Source of the DNA: Neostapfia colusana
Lineage: Eukaryota; Streptophyta; Magnoliopsida; Poales; Poaceae
Assembly (NCBI GenBank): GCA_030760725.1
Contig: JASWHV010000012.1
Location: 19,730,368-19,794,367, forward strand
Length of the DNA: 64,000 nucleotides
Direction of reading: 5' to 3'
Under the pieces are notes generated by a model. That model saw only the letters and a list, made by a program, of their open reading frames with translations. It was not told the origin of the DNA and did not search any database. Position numbers and translations under genes: made by a program. This document shows positions 1 through 11,878 of the stretch, piece after piece (positions within the stretch are counted from its first letter, which is position 1; each line of letters starts with the position of its first letter).

Positions 1-1109
1 AAAAATTTACTCCTCAAATCTTGGTACATTTTGTTGCTGCCCGGATGAATGGAGAACTTAGACAAGTGAGCTTCATCTAGGATCTTCTTTCTCAGCTTCA
101 TATTCCGGGGTACGACTATGCGGTCATTGAACCATAGTGTCCCCTCTTCATCCTTCTGGAAACATTTGATATCCCTGCTGTGTATTCGTTTCCGGAGATG
201 TGCCATATCTTTGTCAATTCTCTGAGCTGCAATAATATCATCCCTAATGGTAGGGATGAGAGCAAGGTTGTAAAGTGATCCATATGGAACCAAGTATAAA
301 CTCGGTTCTTCCTCTTTCATCGGTGTAATAGTGAGGTTATGGACATGTGATTTACGACTCAGCGCGTCGGCAACCACATTTGCCTTGCTGGGGTGTTAAT
401 GAATGTCAATTTCATAGTCTTTGATTAGTTCCAACCATCTCCTTTGTCTCATATTTAGCTCCTTTTGGGTGAAGATGTATTTTAAGCTCTTGTGGTCGGT
501 GTAGAGATGCACCAAATCACCAAGAAGATAGTGTCTCCACATTTTCAGCGCCAATACCACAGCAGCGAGTTCAAGATCATGAGTTGGATAATGCTGCTCG
601 TGGTTTCGAAGTTGACAATAACCATACGCGACCACCCATCCTTCTTTCATCAACACGCAGCCAAGCCCGATACCGGACGCATCATAATATATGTCGAAAG
701 GCTTGGTCGTATCCGGTTGAGCTAAGACCTGGGCTGTTGTGAGATGCTTCACCAATGCTTGGAACGCTCTTTCACATGCTGAGTTCCAAACATATTTCGT
801 CCCCATCTTCAATAATTCGGTTATCGGCTTAGCAAGCTTGGAGAAGCTCGGGATGAACCTCCGGTAATATCCCGCTAAACCGAGGAAGCTTTTGCTTCAT
901 GGACATAAGTGGGGGTTTTCCATTGCAGCACCTGTTAAATTTTGCTTGGGTCAACCGCAATGCCTTCCGCTGAGATAATATGTCCCAAAAATTGCACTTG
1001 GCTGATCAAAAACTCGCATTTGCTAAACTTGGCATAGAGCTTATGGTCCCGCAATCGTTGAAGGACGATACGCAGGTGTTCGGCGTGTTCTTCTTCCAAC
1101 TTGGAGTAA
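1..1109 (-). pseudogene. Element H: decayed Ty3/gypsy pol fragment (RT thumb, RNase H, integrase zinc finger)
   Basis: On the minus strand this reads from the end of the RT palm (VYSK just after the catalytic motif, near 1100) through the connection region (about 935-1100, FLGHIIS), RNase H (about 400-810, DASGIGLGCVL and TDHKSLKYIF) and the start of the integrase zinc finger (HPGSNKMYQDL, about 20-60). A TAA stop at 396-398 and frame loss around 880-935 show that it is dead. It closely resembles the minus-strand pol at about 17940-19050, so both belong to one subfamily. RT continuity ends exactly where the LTR of element A starts at 1110, so H was the insertion target. The remainder of integrase lies left of the window. 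Confidence 0.9.
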
Positions 1110-1499
1110 TGTAACACCCCAAAACCTGTTAAGGGGGGAATTTAAAAAATTTTGGACGTATTGCATGTGGTGCAGAAATTCAAATTCAAATTGGAATTCA
1201 AATTAAACTCAAAACAGAAAAGAAAAAGAAAAAGAAAAAACAAACCCCCCGGCCAGTGGGCCGAAACCCACCAGCCGGCCCACCTCACCCCCGCGCCAGC
1301 CCGCAGCCGCGCGCCCTGTTTTCTTCTCACTGACGTGTGGGGCTCGCCATCTTCTTCCTCCTCTCGCGCGCGCGCTCGGCCGACCGGGACTCCTCTCTCC
1401 CCCCGAATCGAAACCACCCCGGATACCCGCGTATCCCAGCTGAATTTCGGTTCTGGACGACTCCAGCTCGATCACAACCGAACGTCGCCCTCCCCCGGC

Positions 1500-1507
1500 T
1501 ATATAAA
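1500..1507 (+). promoter_or_regulatory. TATA box of element A LTR
   Basis: TATATAAA lies 390 bp into the LTR after a GC-rich stretch and is conserved in the second LTR at 20549-20556. Transcription would start about 30 bp downstream, marking the U3/R border. Inferred from sequence only. Confidence 0.6.
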
Positions 1508-4150
1508 CACTGGCATTGTCCCGATTTTCACCCGCGATCGGCTGTTTTTCCTCCCGGTGAGAACCGAAGCTCCGATCACTGTTTTCTCTCGATCTTTGCT
1601 CGGGTTCTCTGATCTAACGCGCCGATCATGTTCCACCGCCTCCGGGGAATCACGCAGGTGCAGAAAACTCGGGAGTTTGCGCTTCAAACACAGCGCCGAT
1701 GAGCATCGCCGTGAATTCACCTCGGACCTCGTCGCCGACCGCCTTCCAGGACCTCCGAGCTCAAGAAAAACCCCGAGGTGAGATCCCCGACCTCCCCTCT
1801 ACCGATCTATGCTACGAAATCCCAGTTTTAGGAAGAATTGATGAAGATCCAAAGTTCTCCGGCGAGATCGCCGCCTTCCGCCGCCGCGCGCCGCCGGGCA
1901 GCGCCGCCCGCGCACGGTCAGGGCGACGTGGCCGCTTGTGCGCCGTCTATTTTAAATCGCACGGTAGAATTTAAATCCCCGCGTACCGGTTCGACGTTAT
2001 AATCTCAGCCGTCTGTTTTAAATCGGACGGTCCACGTCAGCCCCGTATTATAAAGGCCGGGATTCTTACGCGCTACCCCTTGGGGATCTCGGAAAATACT
2101 AGCTAGCCCCAGAAACTTCTGATCTAACCCCTGGAACTTCAAAAATTCATGTAAATTCAATTAAAAATCAGTTTTAGCCCCTGGACTTAATAAAAATTAG
2201 GAAAACCCCTCTGTTATGTGTAGTTAGAACCCTGGAAATTTATGAAATAACATAATAGACCCTGTAGTGGGGTGAGTTTACCTTTTTAACCCTATATGAT
2301 ATTAAATTTAGGATTTTGAATATGTGATTAGTATTTAAAATTTAAAAGATGGGACAAACACATTGAAAATTCAAATTTAAACTCTCATAGCACTTGGAAA
2401 ACTTTGGAGTGAGTTAAAAATAGGTTTTAAGCTGAAATGAATCTGTCTAATTGATTATTCACATTTATTAGTTATAGGGACACATTTTTAGGTTAGAGAA
2501 TAATTCTGAAAATTGGTAAAATAAATGTAAATTAGTTCACATCAGAGGAGAAGTTCAAAAATATATTATTTAATATTTTAGATCAGAACCTATTCTGTTT
2601 AGATGATGTGTCTTACTATATTCATAATAAAGTTCACAATTAGGTATAGAAAATAAATCTTAAAATATAGGAAAATAGGTATGCATAAGTAGAAAATGAT
2701 AAATGAAGTCTCCAAATCCAAAGATTTCAGTTTAGGATTTGGTAGGAAAATACCTTCCATGCATACTTGGTAGCTAAGATGTGTATCAATTGAATATAAG
2801 GAATTTGTTCAAATTGGAAATTCATATATAGTGTGCAAACATAAATCTGAATACAAAAGTTAGAAAACATATGAACATGTTTAAAAGTGCATGTAAGCCA
2901 AAAATCAACACACATAGAGTAACCACAATACATAGAAATGTGAATGACTTTCATAGATGTGAATGTGTGGTTTGTATGAAGTGAAAGTGTGAACTATGTC
3001 TTATGGATTGTTGTTTTCTTTTTGCTATGTGTGTTGACATAAATAGAACCTGCCCCAGAGCAAGTTCTTCCCTTCCAAGAACAAGACTTTGCATTCCCAG
3101 AGCAGCAGGAAGAAGGCAAGTGCCCTTGACCACTTTGATCCTATGCTAGGATGTGTAGATAGAATTATTTGCATTGTCAATTGAAATATGAAACCCATGC
3201 TAGGATGTTTCCCTAGAATTACATTATCTTGTTTCCTTGTAGCTTGGGTTGGGATTTGTTTTATTATGTCATTCACTCATATTACTTGTGCTTAGCCATG
3301 CTTAGAATGGGATAATTGGGATATGAGACCATCAGTTTATTTACCATACTCTTGAATGAGATGTTATGAGTTATGTAGAGGTAGGGATCAAGGCAAGTTG
3401 GGTGATTTGGTTGGTGCTGGGTGCACGAGACTCGGGTTTGTGTTTAGTACTTGCCTGGATCCTAAGGACCGGTTCATGGAGCATGTAACCTGGCTTTACC
3501 GTGCCAACCACATGCTGAGATGGGGCAGCTTGGCCAATTAATTAGGTGTATCCCCGGCGCAGTATGGGTGTGTTGGATGGTGCGGGGAATAGGTGTCAGC
3601 TGGACTACCATGTGAACCGCAAGGCTCAAGAGGGGGCCACTGCAGCGGGGTTGGAGCCTCTTGTATATGTTAGGGGTGAAACCTCAGTGGGCCCACGCTC
3701 GTCGGGAGTCCCATTGTAAAGGCTTCGTAGTGATCTCCTGGCTACACACCTGGGAAGTGTGAATGTGGTTCGTAGCCACTGACATAATGGAGGTTCTTTT
3801 AGTCCACCCGGCAACGGGGGATGAAATCACTACTTGTGGGTACAGTGGTGCAAACTCTGCAGAGTCAAAACTGTCATGACAGCCGTCTCACGGTCAAGAG
3901 CGGCTTGGACTTATTCATGATTAGAGGATTGATGGCTTTGGAAGTTGAGGATGTTAAGCGGGGAGCTTAACATTGGAAATGATGTTATGGTTATTTGATT
4001 ATGATAATGGGTTGGGAGATTGGGACCATTTCACCTATGTAGTAATGTAGGTGCTTAATAAGCTAAGGTGATAGGTATTAATTGCGTAGTGCTTTAACCA
4101 TGTGTTCAACCTCTCCTTGTTCTAGCCATGCATGACATAACTTTCCCACA

Positions 4151-4180
4151 CTTGCTGAGTACCAACGGTACTCAACCTTG
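4151..4180 (+). promoter_or_regulatory. Conserved LTR stem-loop, first LTR of element A
   Basis: CTTGCTGAG followed by a perfect 8 bp stem, TGAGTACC and GGTACTCA, around the loop AAC. It lies about 360 bp before the LTR end. The unrelated LTRs B, D, E, F and G carry TGAGC/GCTCA stems after the same CTTGCTGAG-like lead-in at nearly the same distance from their 3' ends. Function unknown; an RNA structure in R/U5 is the simplest reading. Confidence 0.55.
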
Positions 4181-4414
4181 CATATTTGTTGGTTTATATT
4201 GCTGCTCAGGTCAAGAGAATGATGTGGTGTTTAATGATCAAGACTTTGGACCCGAAGAAGGTTTCTAGGTTCATGGAGTCCCCCGGGCAACGCCTGTAAC
4301 GGAGCCCACAAGAATAATATTTCCGCTGCTGTTTTATTTACATATTATGAACTTATTATCGTCCATCGAGACGTATGCTATGTAAGACTTATTTATATTC
4401 GACACCTGGCTTGT

Positions 4415-4420
4415 AATAAA
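4415..4420 (+). terminator. Candidate poly(A) signal, element A LTR
   Basis: AATAAA about 100 bp before the LTR end, conserved at 23465-23470 in the second LTR. It would serve 3' end formation of the retroelement RNA. The motif is short, so support comes mainly from position and conservation. Confidence 0.4.
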
Positions 4421-4439
4421 TGAGGCTTCACTATTTGTC

Positions 4440-4478
4440 ATCACATGTATGAGAAAATGATCCTGGCATACATGTGAT
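4440..4478 (+). promoter_or_regulatory. U5-terminal 12 bp stem-loop of element A LTR
   Basis: Perfect 12 bp inverted repeat (ATCACATGTATG at 4440-4451 and CATACATGTGAT at 4467-4478) with a 15 nt loop, ending 38 bp before the LTR end. It is preserved in the second LTR at 23490-23528, where one base differs, in the loop. The position just before the primer site recalls the U5 inverted-repeat stems of retroviral RNA. Confidence 0.55.
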
Positions 4479-4520
4479 ATTCACTCGGTTGTTCTTCGGA
4501 GAAACCGGGTGTGACAGAAG

Positions 4521-4533
4521 TGGTATCAGAGCC
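4521..4533 (+). other. Primer binding site, element A first copy
   Basis: TGGTATCAGAGCC begins 5 nt after the LTR end and is complementary to the 3' end of initiator-type tRNA-Met, the usual primer of plant Ty3/gypsy elements. Between here and ORF0 (4534-4734) I see only AT-rich leader ending in a pyrimidine-rich TTTTAG just before the ATG. Confidence 0.85.
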
Positions 4534-4734
4534 AAGGTTGCCCGTAGGAACGTGGACCTATATAGAAATGGACGTATTTAAGGACCCTATTTTCTTAAAA
4601 ACTATTTTACAAAGGTGTGGGTTGAAAAGTGTTATTTAATGGGGTCACTTTATTCATCTTACCCAACTTTTATTCAAAATAGAATTTTTGTTTAAAACCT
4701 TATCTAACTTAAGTTTAAATGCTTTATGTTTTAG

Positions 4735-5505
4735 ATGGTTCGCATGATCCGCACCGCTCGCAAGTACACCGGAGGGAGAGTTCCCGTAGTTGCCCTTGCC
4801 CTGAGAGACGAGAGCCGTCCGATGACGTACCTCTCCTACGGATTGGCAGTAGGAGGCTTGTTGCGCCGTCTTCGACGCATGGTCCAAGCCGCCGGCAATA
4901 CGGGCAAGCTAATCATACACTATAGCTCCTCCTGGACCACCCAGGAGAAGCGGGAAGAATGGAGTTCGGAAATGAGGATTATCCATGAAAATCAGCTGCT
5001 TAAGATCCACCGCTCTCCAGCTTGTCGAGCGACACAGGTCGATGCGGAGAAGGATGTCACCTGGGAGGCCATCACCTGCCAGAGTCACATCTACCGTCGC
5101 CACCTGGATAGGACTGAGTACATGTATGTCCTCCAGCATGAGAGTGGTACAACGGAGTACATGTACCCGCCAGTGCAGCAGGGGACTTCCCATGAGCACA
5201 TGGACTTGTGCTTGGAGGATGCTGCTATGCTCAGCACTCGACTGCAGGAGTGTCAACATGAGCTTCAGGATGTACGTGACACCCTGAAGGAGACTGAGGC
5301 GTTTCTTCGAGCCAGCTTGAGGGCGAGAGAAAGAGGGGATGGGAATGAACTGTGTGTCACCATGAATGACACATGGACTCCTGACTCCCCAGATCGCCGG
5401 GCGAGCAGGCGTCGCCGCACTTCTCCACCAGCAGCCTCCCCACAAAAAGCGGAGTCAGAAGGCAGCCGCAATAATGAGGAAGATCCCGAGGAGCCAGCTC
5501 AGTGA
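4735..5505 (+). CDS. ORF0: extra protein encoded upstream of gag in element A
   Basis: Intact 256-residue frame between the primer site and gag, in the same orientation. I recognise no enzymatic domain. Visible features are a basic N-terminus with an RLRR patch near residue 45, a charged middle segment, a Leu/Gln/Glu-rich stretch at about residues 155-200 suited to a coiled coil, a basic RRASRRRR patch at about 221-228 that could act as a nuclear signal, and an acidic tail of about 18 residues. The first ATG follows TTTTAG, which could be a splice acceptor. A second, nearly identical copy at 23785-24555 has one stop. Rice RIRE3/RIRE8 elements are remembered to carry an ORF0 at this position. 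Function unknown. Confidence 0.7.
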   Translation: MVRMIRTARKYTGGRVPVVALALRDESRPMTYLSYGLAVGGLLRRLRRMVQAAGNTGKLIIHYSSSWTTQEKREEWSSEMRIIHENQLLKIHRSPACRATQVDAEKDVTWEAITCQSHIYRRHLDRTEYMYVLQHESGTTEYMYPPVQQGTSHEHMDLCLEDAAMLSTRLQECQHELQDVRDTLKETEAFLRASLRARERGDGNELCVTMNDTWTPDSPDRRASRRRRTSPPAASPQKAESEGSRNNEEDPEEPAQ

Positions 5506-5826
5506 TACGAGTAGTGTAGAGTCCTTCCCTTAGTTTAAGCAGGATGTCGAGTAGTCGAGTCGTTACCTTAGTTAATGGTGTGTTAATGCTTGGTGTGTGA
5601 CGTGAGTTGTGGAAGCCATGGGCGTTTGTCCACAACTTCGTCTTCAGGTTGTTTTTCTTTGGTGTGTGAACCCATATGAATTAAGAGTGCATTTATGTTC
5701 ATGTAAGACATGAAATCCTCGGAAAATATAAATGAAATAAGTTCTCAAAATCTTAAAGTTTAAACAAGCAAAAACTGGTAAGTTAATACGTAATGCTTTA
5801 AATTAACATCTGGTTAATCATGATAG
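5506..5826 (+). other. ORF0-gag spacer of element A
   Basis: 321 bp without a convincing gene, AT-rich towards gag. How gag is translated downstream of ORF0 (splicing, reinitiation or an internal start) is not evident. The same spacer recurs at 24556-24876 with few differences. Confidence 0.6.
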
Positions 5827-8394
5827 ATGGCCGGAAGAAGAAAGGGTCATGGTGCCAACCCCGCCAACAACAACGATGAGGCCGGCAACCCTCATCTTTC
5901 TGGAGGACAAGACAGGGGTGGTCGCCGTGAAGGAGTTGATCCCATCCACCAAATGCTTGAGAATCAAAATCAGCTCATCCAGAACCCGACTCAAGTGGTT
6001 GCTAACTTGCACCAAGCTCCACCTCCACAAGCTGCACCACGCCAACCAAGGTTGAGTGAGTTTTTGGGAACTCAACCTCTAAAGTTTGCAAGTGCTGCTG
6101 AACCCCTGGAGGCAGATGACTGGCTAAAGACCATTGAGAGCAAGATGAGGATCATACAATGCCAAGGGTATGAGAGGGTGCTGTTTGCCTCTCACCAATT
6201 GCATGGACCTGCTGCTGATTGGTGGACCGCTTACGTGGCCGCCCATCATGACCCTGAGAACATCACTTGGGAAGAGTTCAAGCGTAGCTTCCGCAACCAT
6301 TACATACCAAGGGGAGAACTCAAAAACAAGAGGAAGGAGTTCTTGGGATTGCAGCAAGGAAACATGACTGTGAGGGAATACCTCACTAAATTCACTCAAC
6401 TATCCCGTTATGCCCCAGGGGACATCGAGACTGATGAGCAGAAACAGGATTGTTTCGTGGAAGGACTTACCGCAGAAATGCAGTGTGCAATGTCCTCCAA
6501 CGAGTATGAAAGCTTCCAAAAGATGGTGGACAGAGCGTTTGTTGTAGAAAGGAAGCTGAAGGCCTTGGAAAATGAAAACAAGAGGAAGGCCGGGTGGTCA
6601 CACCAAGCCTCGGGTAGCAACACCCGCCCACGTCTGATGCAGCAACCCGCAGGGCAGACGAGCCGTGCTGCGGTACCCTACTCAGCAACGAGAGGGTACA
6701 ACCCGAACTTCAGGCCTCCGGCAGCACCAGCACCACCACAACGTCAGTTTGTACAGCAGCCTCGCCCCACATATCAACCTCGACCAGCAGGACAAGGACC
6801 ACCGAACCAACCCCAAGACAACAAAGGCCAGACACCTAAGGTTGGGGTGCAATGCTTTAACTGTGGTGAAGTGGGGCACTACGCCCATAACTGCCCAAAG
6901 AAGAAGCCCGTGCAGCCGCAACAGCAGAATGTAATGCGGGGACGGGTGAACCACGTCACCATGGAGGAGGCGCAAGAGGCACCCGACGTGGTAGTTGGTA
7001 AGTTTCCTGCCAATTTACACATTGCAACCCTGTTGTTCGATTCTGGTGCTACCCACTCGTTCATTGCCCAAGGGTTTGTTAAGAAGCATGATCTAGCAAC
7101 AACACAAATGAACCATATGCTAGAAGTAAACTTCCCAGGTGGAGAAATAAGGACAAGACGAGTGCGTCCCAAGGTGAATCTAGACATTAATGGGATAGTA
7201 TTTACTGCCAACCTCATAGTGATAGATTCGCAAGGGATAGATATTATTTTGGGCATGGATTGGTTGACCAAACATAAGGGAATCATCCATTGTTCGACCA
7301 GAACGGTGGAACTAACTCACCCTAATGGCACAAGAGTAAAGTTCATAACAATACAAGAGCCTAGGAGGGACATTAAATTAAATCAAGTTGAGGTGAAAGT
7401 GGAGGAGATCAGGATTATCAGGGAATACCCAGACGTTTTTTCGGAGGAGTTGCCAGGTATGCCTCCCGATCGTGAAGTGGAATTCACGATTGAGCTAGTG
7501 CCTGGAACAGCTCCGATATACAAGAGACCTTATCGGATGGACTCCAAGCAACTGGGAGAACTCAAGGATCATTTGAGGGAATTGACAGGGAAGGGGTACA
7601 TATGTCCTAGTTCCTCACCATGGGGACCTCCAGTGATTTTTGTGCCCAAGAAGGATGAGACCCAAAGGCTATGTGTGGACTACCGTGCGTTGAATGAGGT
7701 AACCATCAAGAACAAGTACCCATTACCCCGCATTGAAGACTTGTTTGATCAGTTGAGGGGAGCTTGTGTGTTCTCGAAAATTGATCTCAGGTCGGGATAC
7801 CACCAACTTAAGATAAGGCAAACTGATATTCCAAAGACAGCTTTCGTATCTCGGTACGGACTGTATGAATACACCGTCATGCCTTTCGGGCTAACTAATG
7901 CCCCGACATACTTCATGTCTCTCATGAACAAGGTATTCATGGAATATCTGGACAAATTTGTGGTGGTTTTCATATATGACGTTCTCGTCTTCTCCAAAGA
8001 TGAAGAGGAACATGAGAAACATCTAAGGTTGGTGTTGCAGAAGCTGAGAGAACACCAACTATATGCCAAGTTGAGCAAGTGTGAGTTTTGGCTGAAGAGA
8101 GTTCCCTTCTTAGGACATATAATCTCGGAGGGAGGAATCTCCGTAGATCCCACCAAGATCGAGGATGTACAGAAGTGGAAGACCCCTGAGAATGTCAGGG
8201 AAGTTCGAAGCTTCTTGGGATTGGCCGGATACTATCGACGGTTTATTGAGGGATTCTCCAATATCTCGAGACCCCTCACCAAACTGTTGGAGAAGGGAAT
8301 CACATTCACATGGACGCCGCAGTGCGAAACGAGTTTTCAGGAGCTAAAGAAAAGATTGACAACAGCCCCAGTGCTAGTTATGCCAGATATGTAG
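5827..8394 (+). pseudogene. Element A gag-protease-RT (first copy), inactivated
   Basis: An 855-residue frame. Gag spans about residues 1-360 with the retrotransposon capsid segment (ADDWLKTIE, ADWWTAY) and a CCHC knuckle CFNCGEVGHYAHNC near residue 342. Aspartic protease follows (FDSGATH near residue 403), then RT fingers-palm-thumb (about 540-830). RT motif A is intact (DLRSGYHQ), but motif C reads FIYD at 7969-7980 where related copies have FIDD, so one catalytic aspartate is lost. The frame ends at TAG 8392-8394, in phase with RNase H beyond; relatives suggest a former CAG. The start at 5827 gives the typical gag N-terminus. The product would be a virus-like-particle polyprotein. Confidence 0.9.
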
Positions 8395-9940
8395 AAGAAC
8401 TTTTTGGTGTACTGCGATGCCTCTGGAAACGGGTTGGGATGTGTTCTCGTGCAAGAGGGGCATGTCGTGGCTTACGCGTCCCGACAGCTCCGGAAACACG
8501 AGAAGAACTATCCTACACATGACCTAGAGCTAGCTGCAGTAGTACACGCATTGAAGATTTGGCGGCATTACTTGATGGGGAAGAGGACAGAGATATATAC
8601 GGATCATAAGAGCTTAAAGTACATTTTCACACAGCCAGATCTCAACCTCAGACAAAGGAGATGGTTAGAGCGAATCAACGACTTTGATGTGGGCATCAAC
8701 TATCATCCTGGGAAAGCGAACGTCGTGGCAGATGCTTTAAGCCGGAAGGTGCAAGTCAATAGGTTGAGCTTGAAGGACATGCCTACGGAATTGAAGGACG
8801 ATGTTATAAGACTCAATCTATGCCTGGTGAATAGTGGTGAAGCCATCGCCATGGAAGTGGACTCCACACTAGAGCAAGACATACGCGATGGTCAAAAGAA
8901 TGACGAGAAGATACAAGAAATCAGACAACTCTTCAAGGAAAATAAAGCCCCTGGTTTCAGAGAGGATGAACAAGGTACGGTGTGGCACGGGAGAAGAATA
9001 TGTGTGCCTGAAGTAAAGGAGATCTGTGAATTGATTTTGAAGGAGGCTCACGATTCCGACTATTCCATTCATCCTGGGAGTACGAAGATGTACCAGGACC
9101 TTAAGAGCAGGTATTGGTGGTATGTCATGAAGCGAGATGTCGTGGAACATGTTGCCCTATGACACATGTCAGTTGGTGAAAGCAGAACATCAACGACCCG
9201 CGGAATTATTGCAACCACTTAAAGTGCCTGAATGGAAATGAGAAGAAATCGATATGGATTTCATAGGGGGATTACTTAGGACGCAATCAGGATATGATTC
9301 GATATGGGTCATCATTGATAGGCTAACCAAGGTAGCTCATTTCATCCCCGTGAAAGAAAGCTACAACGGATCCAAATTGGCGGAGTTGTACATGTCAAGG
9401 ATCGTGTGTTGTCATGGAGTGCCAAAGAAGATAGTGTCGGATCGAGGGACACAGTTCACCTCAAGGTTCTGGCAGAAGCTGCATGAAACCATGGGAACCC
9501 ATCTAAACTTTAGTTCTGCCTATCATACCCAAACTGACGGGCAGACGGAAAGAACCAATCAGATCCTTGAGGATATGCTGAGAGCGTGTGCACTCAAAAA
9601 CAATCGGAGTTGGGATAAGAACTTACCGTATGCGGAGTTCTCCTATAACAACAGTTATCAGGCTAGTATGAAGATGTCACCATTTGAGGCTTTATATGGG
9701 AGGAAGTGCAGAACTCCACTATTTTGGAACCAAACAGGGGAAAGTAAAGTATTTGGACCCGAGGTACTACAAGAAGCCGAGGCGAAAGTGAGGGAAATCC
9801 GCAACAACTTGAGGATAGCACAAACAAGACAAAAGAGCTATGCCGATGTACGGAGAAGAGAGCTCGTTTTCAACGTGGGGGACTATGTCTACCTCAAGGT
9901 GTCCCCTATCCGTGGACTTCGTCGGTTCAAGGTGAAAGTC
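8395..9940 (+). pseudogene. Element A RNase H and integrase (first part), broken
   Basis: Continues in frame after the 8392 stop: RNase H (YCDASGNGLGCVL from about 8410, TDHKSLKYIF near 8605), spacer, then the integrase zinc finger (HPGSTKMYQDL near 9073). A small deletion near 9160 shifts the frame inside the CxxC pair of the finger, and a TGA at 9239-9241 replaces a tryptophan codon of the EWKWEE segment. The integrase core follows (MDFIGG from 9254, SDRGTQF, QTERTN), giving an apparent D,D35E triad. Coding ends near 9940 in the GPY/F-type region, where foreign minus-strand RT sequence starts. The rest of this gene resumes at about 19761. Confidence 0.9.
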
Positions 9941-11878
9941 GGTAATCCACACACAGCCTCAGGGTCTCATCCTTCTTCTTCACGAATAGTGCCGAGCTTC
10001 CCCAAGGCGGGGAACTCGGCCTAATGAAACCCTTGCTCAACAGATCATTGAGCTGTTCTTTCAGTTCCGCCAGCTCATTTGGAGCCATCTTGTATGGTCT
10101 CCGTGATATGGGTGTAGTCCCGGGTGCGAGCTCGATCTTGAACTCGACATCCCGCTCAGGTGGCATGCCCGGAAGATCATCCGGGAACACGTCGGGATAC
10201 TCCCAGACTACGGGAATGTCTTCTAACTTGAGAGCTTCAGTATTGTTGATCACTGAAACTTCCCGGACTGGATTATCTAATAGGAGGGACTGCGGACGGT
10301 GTAATGGAGAGTTGAGGTGAACTGTCCGTGATAGTGTTTCCAGGACAGCGCCATGGTAGCTTAGCCATGACATTCCCAAGATTGCATCAATCTTCTGTCC
10401 CCCTAAGATAATCATAGTGGTGGGATATATCTTCCCACCTAAGCACAGTGGTGCTTTTGGAACCATCATCGTTGCTGAAATCTTTCCTCCCGGCGAGCAG
10501 ATCATATACGAACACTCGGTAGGAAAGGCTTCCAGCTGATGCTTAGCCACGTACGATGCACTTATAAAGTTGTGGGTTGCACCAGAATCAAAAAGTATGA
10601 CGATGGCTTGATGGTTGAGAGTAAATGTACCCGCCAGCACGTTGTCTCCCTCTTGGGCGTCCTCATTGTCGAGGTTGCGGACGCCTCCAGTCCGCTGACC
10701 AACCTTCTTCACCGGAGGTCGGCCTCGAGCACCGCCCTGGAGCTGGGCTTGCCCGCTGCTCTGCTGCCCCTGGGTACAGTCCTTCGCGAAGTGGCCCGCC
10801 TGGCCACACGCGAAGCAGGTAAAACGGGGCGGTCCCCCGCTGATCGGTGGACGGAATCCCGGGGCGCGTTGTGGCGGTGGAAACGCCCGGGTACCGTCTG
10901 CTGCTGCTGTTGCTGTTGCTGTTGCTGTCTTGGTGGTGGCATCGGCGGACGGAACGGAGGTGCCTGAAAGGGACGTCCTCCGAACCGTTGCGGTCGCGCC
11001 GGTGGTTGCCACTGCTGTCCGGATGGTGTCCGATTCACCATACAGTACTTCTGGGGAGCGCCACTCCCACCGCTGGTTGGAGCGCTGCGCTTCCGCTGCT
11101 CAGCTGCCAACTCCCGCTGAGCATCCTCTTGCATGATCGCGGCATTGACTAAGTCGTTGAATGTGCCGCGGTTCCATTGTACGAGATGGGTCTTCATTTC
11201 GGGGTGCAACCCCCGATAGAAGTGCTCCCTCTTCTTCTCCTCCGTGGAGATGTAGTCTGACGCATACTGCGCCAGATGGTTGAAGGCACGGGAGTAGTCG
11301 TGGGCACTCCTCCCGCCCTGCTTCAGCTCCAAGAATTCTTGGAACTTCCTCTTCATGATTCCGGGAGGAATGTGATAGGCGCGGAACGCCTCCCGGAACT
11401 CTTGCCATTTCACGGCATGGCCAGCCGGACGTGAGGTGACATAGTTCGCCCACCACGCACCAGCGGCACCGTGGAGCTGCTGTGCTGCAAACAGAGTCTT
11501 CTGCCGCTCCGTACATTGGAGCAGCCCGAACTTGGACTCGATGGTCCGCAGCCAGTTATCCGCCTCCAGTGGTTCCTCAGCTTCGATGAACACTGGAGGG
11601 TGCGTACTCATAAAATCCGAGTACGACACATCACGGGGCTCCCGAGGCCCTCTATCTTGACGTCCCCCCGCCTGGGACGTATTCTGCATGATCGTGCGGA
11701 GCAGGTCGGTTTGCTCCTCACGACCTCCCACCAATGCCGCTATCACATCCGCTAGAGTAAGCGGGGGCGGCGGTGGTGGCTGCGGCTGCGGGGTGCTGTC
11801 GTAGGCCGGTGGCTGGGAGTCATCACCTCCCTGTTGGCTAGAGCCACCAACCTCGTGCGTGGTCCTAGTGCGAACCAT
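9941..11878 (-). pseudogene. Element B gag-protease-RT (5' half of the polyprotein)
   Basis: Read from ATG at 11878 leftwards. Gag starts MVRTRTTHEVGG, has a proline-rich N-terminus, capsid segment (ADNWLRTIE, GAWWANY), a glutamine run and a CCHC knuckle CFACGQAGHFAKDC near 10780-10820. Protease follows (FDSGATHNF near 10590), then RT fingers up to LRLCVDYR at 9941-9960, where the sequence switches into element A. Gag and the knuckle lie in different frames; the shift falls within the CAG/CAA run at about 10899-10930. RT lacks both catalytic motifs because it is cut off. Confidence 0.88.
10899..10930 (-). repeat. CAG/CAA trinucleotide run in element B gag
   Basis: On the plus strand a run of CTG and TTG units, encoding about ten glutamines in gag on the minus strand. 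The reading frame before the run differs from that after it, so slippage here is the likely cause of the frameshift. Confidence 0.7.

Larger units (their letters stand above)
1110..4516 (+). repeat. Element A, first (5') LTR, 3407 bp
   Basis: Starts TGTAACACCCC and ends GGGTGTGACA, giving the usual TG...CA ends with an extended imperfect terminal inverted repeat. It is followed 4 nt later by a tRNA-Met type primer site. It matches 20153-23566 along its full length with scattered differences. The first kilobase is GC-rich with a TATA box; the rest is AT-rich. Open reading frames inside it (for example 1152-1781) have no recognisable protein and are treated as chance. Confidence 0.95.

Noticed and set aside
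1152..1781. 209-codon plus-strand open frame at the start of LTR A
   Set aside because: Lies in the GC-rich U3/R part of an LTR, begins upstream of the TATA box, has no recognisable domain, and its counterpart in the second LTR is broken into shorter frames.
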